Source: Psychrosphaera sp. F3M07
GTDB taxonomy: Bacteria > Pseudomonadota > Gammaproteobacteria > Enterobacterales > Alteromonadaceae
Reading direction: 5' to 3'
DNA: 64,000 nucleotides
NCBI RefSeq assembly: GCF_018860345.1
Contig: NZ_JAHKPJ010000025.1
Span: forward strand, 310,001 to 374,000
Shown here: in pieces, positions 61,186-64,000 of the stretch
Numbering within the stretch: the stretch's first letter is position 1
Layout of the letters: each line of letters begins with the position of its first letter
Notes under the pieces: model-generated
What the model saw: the letters and a program-made list of their open reading frames with translations, nothing else
Database searches by the model: none
What the model was told of the DNA's origin: nothing
Program-made: the position numbers and the translations under genes

Positions 61186-62673
61186 TTACTGTGCTAAAAA
61201 CTGCTTAACCGTATTCCCTATTCCCTTATCATGAATACTTTTCAGGAAAACCCTAACTTGATCAATAAAGTTGCTGTCTTGCAACATTGCATCACTGCAT
61301 ATGCCTGACTCTTCTAATATCAATTTAACTTGGGTTATTTCGTCGGCTTTATTATGCTGAGCAATACCAACAAGCTCATCCGCCAATGGGTCGGACACAG
61401 TATAAGCATTACCTTGTTCGTCTACGCTTTCTAAAAAGCGACACCAGCTTGCAACGACTAAAGCAATAGGTCTAGAAATAATCCCTTGTTTACTTAATAT
61501 CTCTGCAGGACTTATTAATCGTTGTGCTAACTTTTGCGAGCCATCTGTGGCGACTTGTGTGGTTTTATATGGAACTTTGGAGTTTGAAAAACGCGCTATT
61601 ATCGTACTCGCATATTCCTCTAAATCTATCCCAGGTACGTCTTCTACGGTTTTTAATACATCCGCATGTAGTGCTTTAACAAAGGCCAAACAGGTTTTGT
61701 CCGTCACCGCTTGGTGAATATATTCATACCCCATCAAAAAACCAATATAAGCTAATGTTGAATGCGCACCGTTTAACAATCTTAATTTCATGTCTTCATA
61801 AACAGTGACGTCTTTAACAAACAACGCGCCTACTTTATCCCATTGAGGTTTGTCAGAAGCAAAGTTATCTTCAATCACCCATTGTTTAAATGGCTCTGTG
61901 ATCACGACACTCTTATCTGTTAATCCGAGTACGTTTGCAACATCGGATACATCTTGTCCTGACACCGCAGGTACAATACGGTCAACCATTGAGTTACAAA
62001 AGCTAACGTTATTTTCTATCCAAGACGCCAATTGTCCGTCGAGCGCTGCGGCAAACTCTAGCACCACCGCTTTAGTAACTGAGCCATTAGACGGTAAATT
62101 ATCACAACTCACTACCGTTAATTTATCACCTGTAGATTGCCTTTTCTGACAAGCTGCAACAATAAACCCAGGCATTGTTTTTGGTGACGATTTGGCTGAA
62201 GTTAAGCTAGTTAAATCAGCTTGAATATCTGGATTGTTTAAATCTAAATGCAATCCGCTTTTATCTCTGCAGTAACCTTTTTCAGTTACGGTTAACGTCA
62301 CCACTTTAGTTTGTGAACTGGCAATTACATCTACCACTTGTTGCGGCGACTCTGGAGCAACCAATACATCCTGTATTGCACCCACTAAACTTACACTAAC
62401 TTGTTCATCAGAACGTTCGACCACCGAATAAACACTATCTTGTGGCTGCATTAAATTTCTAACATTAGCAGAACGCAAACTCACCGCGGTTATTTTCCAT
62501 TGGTTATCACCCAAGGCAATTAAATCATTGGTAAATACCGCCTGATGAGCACGATGAAAAGCACCTATGCCTATATGCACTATGCCCACTGAGCCCGCGT
62601 TTTTATCATACGCTAGGCCTTTAACATTAGGATTAAGTTTGTCTAATGTGGATAAAGATAATAATTGTTCCAT
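61186..62673 (-). CDS. uxuB: Mannitol dehydrogenase-family reductase, probable fructuronate reductase
   Basis: It has 495 residues and is full length for UxuB/mannitol 2-dehydrogenase. The N-terminal cofactor motif HIGIGAFHRAHQA (33-45) and the catalytic K-x5-N-x3-H pattern (MKLRLLNGAHS, near 296-306) are intact. It reduces fructuronate to mannonate with NADH. Its start overlaps the stop of the isomerase gene by one base, and that pairing with UxaC strongly favours fructuronate over mannitol. A mannonate dehydratase (uxuA) is not in the window and may lie to the right. Confidence 0.88.
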   Translation of the reverse strand: MEQLLSLSTLDKLNPNVKGLAYDKNAGSVGIVHIGIGAFHRAHQAVFTNDLIALGDNQWKITAVSLRSANVRNLMQPQDSVYSVVERSDEQVSVSLVGAIQDVLVAPESPQQVVDVIASSQTKVVTLTVTEKGYCRDKSGLHLDLNNPDIQADLTSLTSAKSSPKTMPGFIVAACQKRQSTGDKLTVVSCDNLPSNGSVTKAVVLEFAAALDGQLASWIENNVSFCNSMVDRIVPAVSGQDVSDVANVLGLTDKSVVITEPFKQWVIEDNFASDKPQWDKVGALFVKDVTVYEDMKLRLLNGAHSTLAYIGFLMGYEYIHQAVTDKTCLAFVKALHADVLKTVEDVPGIDLEEYASTIIARFSNSKVPYKTTQVATDGSQKLAQRLISPAEILSKQGIISRPIALVVASWCRFLESVDEQGNAYTVSDPLADELVGIAQHNKADEITQVKLILEESGICSDAMLQDSNFIDQVRVFLKSIHDKGIGNTVKQFLAQ

Positions 62674-64000
62674 TATAATTTATACGCCTTTTTAACTAAG
62701 CCATAAGTCAGGTCATAAGCAATTTTTTCCGCTTGTTGCTCTGAAATACGATGGTCAGAAACCAACTCAGCCAAGAATACACAGTCCATTCTACGAGCAA
62801 CATCATGACGTGCAGGTATAGATAAAAATGCACGAGTATCATCGTTAAAACCTACAGTATTATAAAAGCCTGCCGTTTCAGTAATTTGTTGACGATAACG
62901 TCTCATGCCTTCTGGACTGTCGTTAAACCACCAAGCTGGCCCTACTTTTAATGCAGGGTAATGTCCTGCTAACGGTGCCAATTCACGAGCGTAAGTCGTT
63001 TCATCTAAGGTAAATACAATGACGCTGAATTTAGAATTGTTACCAAACTTATTTAGTAACGGTCTTAAATTCTCAACATACTCAGTGGCAACTGGAATAT
63101 CAGCGCCTTTATCACGGCCAAAATTGTCAAATAAAACTTGATTATGGTTGCGGTAAACACCAGGGTGTATCTGCATAACCAACCCATCTTCAACACTCAT
63201 TTTTGCCATTTCTGTTAATAATTGAGCGCGGAATTGGTCGGCTTCTTCGCCGCTGTATTGCTGCGAACGAATTTTGCTATAAAGCGCATCACATTCTTGT
63301 TCAGTTAAATCTAATGTACGAGCTGTTGGATGGCCATGATCAGTAGAGGTTGCCCCCATTTTTTTAAAATACTGGCGGCGTACTTTAAGACTTTCTAAAT
63401 ACCCAGAATACGTGTCTAAATTGATGCCTGTGATGTCAGCAAGTATTGATAAGTTCTCTTCGAAACCTTCAAACTCGGGATCTATAACATTATCAGGTCG
63501 GAAAGCTGTAATGATCTTACCGGACCATCCACTGTCTAAAATTTGTTGATGGTATCTGAGATCATCTATTGCTGACTCAGTTGTTGCGATGACTTCAATA
63601 TTAAAACGTTCAAACAAAGCTCTAGGTTTAAAGTCGTCTTGCTGCAAACAAGCCGTAATAGTGTCGTAATGGCTGTCCGCATTTTCAGCACATAATCTTT
63701 CAGTCAAATTAAACACATTTACAAATACATAATCTAACCAAAGGCTCGTTGGAGTGCCTTGAAACAGATAATAATGCTCAGCAAATATCTTCCAACTTTT
63801 TTTAGGGTCAGATTCTACACCTTCACGATTTTTACCTATGCCTAGTGACTCAAGCGTTATCCCTTGGCTAAATAACATTCTTAGTAGGTAATGATCTGGC
63901 TTAACCAACAATTCTGTCGCATTTGAAAAACATTCATTTTGAGCAAACCATTTAGGATCTGTGTGTCCATGTGGACTCACTATCGGCAGATCTTTGATGG
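62673..64000 (-). CDS. uxaC: Glucuronate/galacturonate isomerase (5' end outside the window)
   Basis: The frame is open to the right edge, so the true start lies beyond 64000; the GTG at 63980 is internal. At least 441 residues are seen. The visible start IKDLPIVSPHGHTDPKWFAQ contains the first metal-ligand His pair of the amidohydrolase-type barrel (HGH). WWFNDSPEGMRRYRQQITET and the FNDDTRAFLSIPARHD segments near the C-terminus are typical of UxaC. It interconverts glucuronate with fructuronate or galacturonate with tagaturonate. It overlaps uxuB by one base. Its variant N-terminus differs from E. coli UxaC but fits marine UxaC-like proteins. Confidence 0.88.
   Translation of the reverse strand, partial: IKDLPIVSPHGHTDPKWFAQNECFSNATELLVKPDHYLLRMLFSQGITLESLGIGKNREGVESDPKKSWKIFAEHYYLFQGTPTSLWLDYVFVNVFNLTERLCAENADSHYDTITACLQQDDFKPRALFERFNIEVIATTESAIDDLRYHQQILDSGWSGKIITAFRPDNVIDPEFEGFEENLSILADITGINLDTYSGYLESLKVRRQYFKKMGATSTDHGHPTARTLDLTEQECDALYSKIRSQQYSGEEADQFRAQLLTEMAKMSVEDGLVMQIHPGVYRNHNQVLFDNFGRDKGADIPVATEYVENLRPLLNKFGNNSKFSVIVFTLDETTYARELAPLAGHYPALKVGPAWWFNDSPEGMRRYRQQITETAGFYNTVGFNDDTRAFLSIPARHDVARRMDCVFLAELVSDHRISEQQAEKIAYDLTYGLVKKAYKL

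Overview
The window reads as chromosomal DNA of a marine gammaproteobacterium of the Alteromonadales (Paraglaciecola/Alteromonas/Catenovulum-like). The reasons are the AT-rich composition, polysaccharide loci built from large TonB-dependent receptors without SusD partners, lipoprotein PL7 alginate lyases, GntR/FadR regulators, and divergent or convergent operons closed by strong hairpin terminators. The genus is an inference; no rRNA or tRNA is present to anchor it.

Region 1 (1-16.3 kb) is accessory or housekeeping. It has a clipped gene end and decayed DNA, then a HipBA-type toxin-antitoxin pair with four palindromic operators (0.8-2.6 kb). A secreted lipase/esterase-like lipoprotein follows, with a HEAT-like partner gene (3.0-6.4 kb). 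Next come an Asp-repeat beta-helix lipoprotein, a NERD-domain membrane protein, an HNH nuclease paired with a small methyltransferase, a START-domain protein, a MAPEG protein, a LETM1-like protein, an RhlE-type RNA helicase and an APH-like kinase.

Region 2 (16.4-37.8 kb) is a complete alginate utilisation locus. Two PL7 lipoproteins (one carrying a F5/8C-type carbohydrate-binding module), a PL6 and a PL17 enzyme cut alginate to unsaturated monouronate. KdgF converts that to DEH, a 3-HIBDH-family dehydrogenase (probable DEH reductase) makes KDG, and KdgK plus Eda give pyruvate and glyceraldehyde 3-phosphate. Class II aldolase and fructose-bisphosphatase in the same operon send the triose toward hexose phosphate. 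Uptake is by a TonB-dependent receptor and an MFS symporter. A divergent FadR-type regulator sits beside a cluster of TTGGTT-N-ACCAA-like operators, and the same motif lies upstream of the two PL7 genes and of a surface lipoprotein with duplicated lectin-like modules.

Region 3 (38-42.6 kb) holds an alanine/serine-glyoxylate-type aminotransferase, a hybrid sensor kinase, and a deletion scar. At the scar a frameshifted methyltransferase pseudogene meets the C-terminal fragment of a second aminotransferase copy.

Region 4 (42.7-64 kb) is a second uronate locus. It has a TonB-dependent receptor, a second Eda, a three-subunit transhydrogenase, KduI, a DUF4861 protein, a GH2 enzyme, KduD, GH105, a TRAP transporter, a second KdgK, a second FadR-type regulator, a UxuB-like reductase and a UxaC-like isomerase that runs off the window. 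Three near-identical 19-bp palindromes (TGGTAA-N7-TTACCA) mark its promoters. The gene set suits unsaturated glucuronate/galacturonate oligosaccharides such as ulvan- or pectin-type material, but no polysaccharide lyase for it is visible here.
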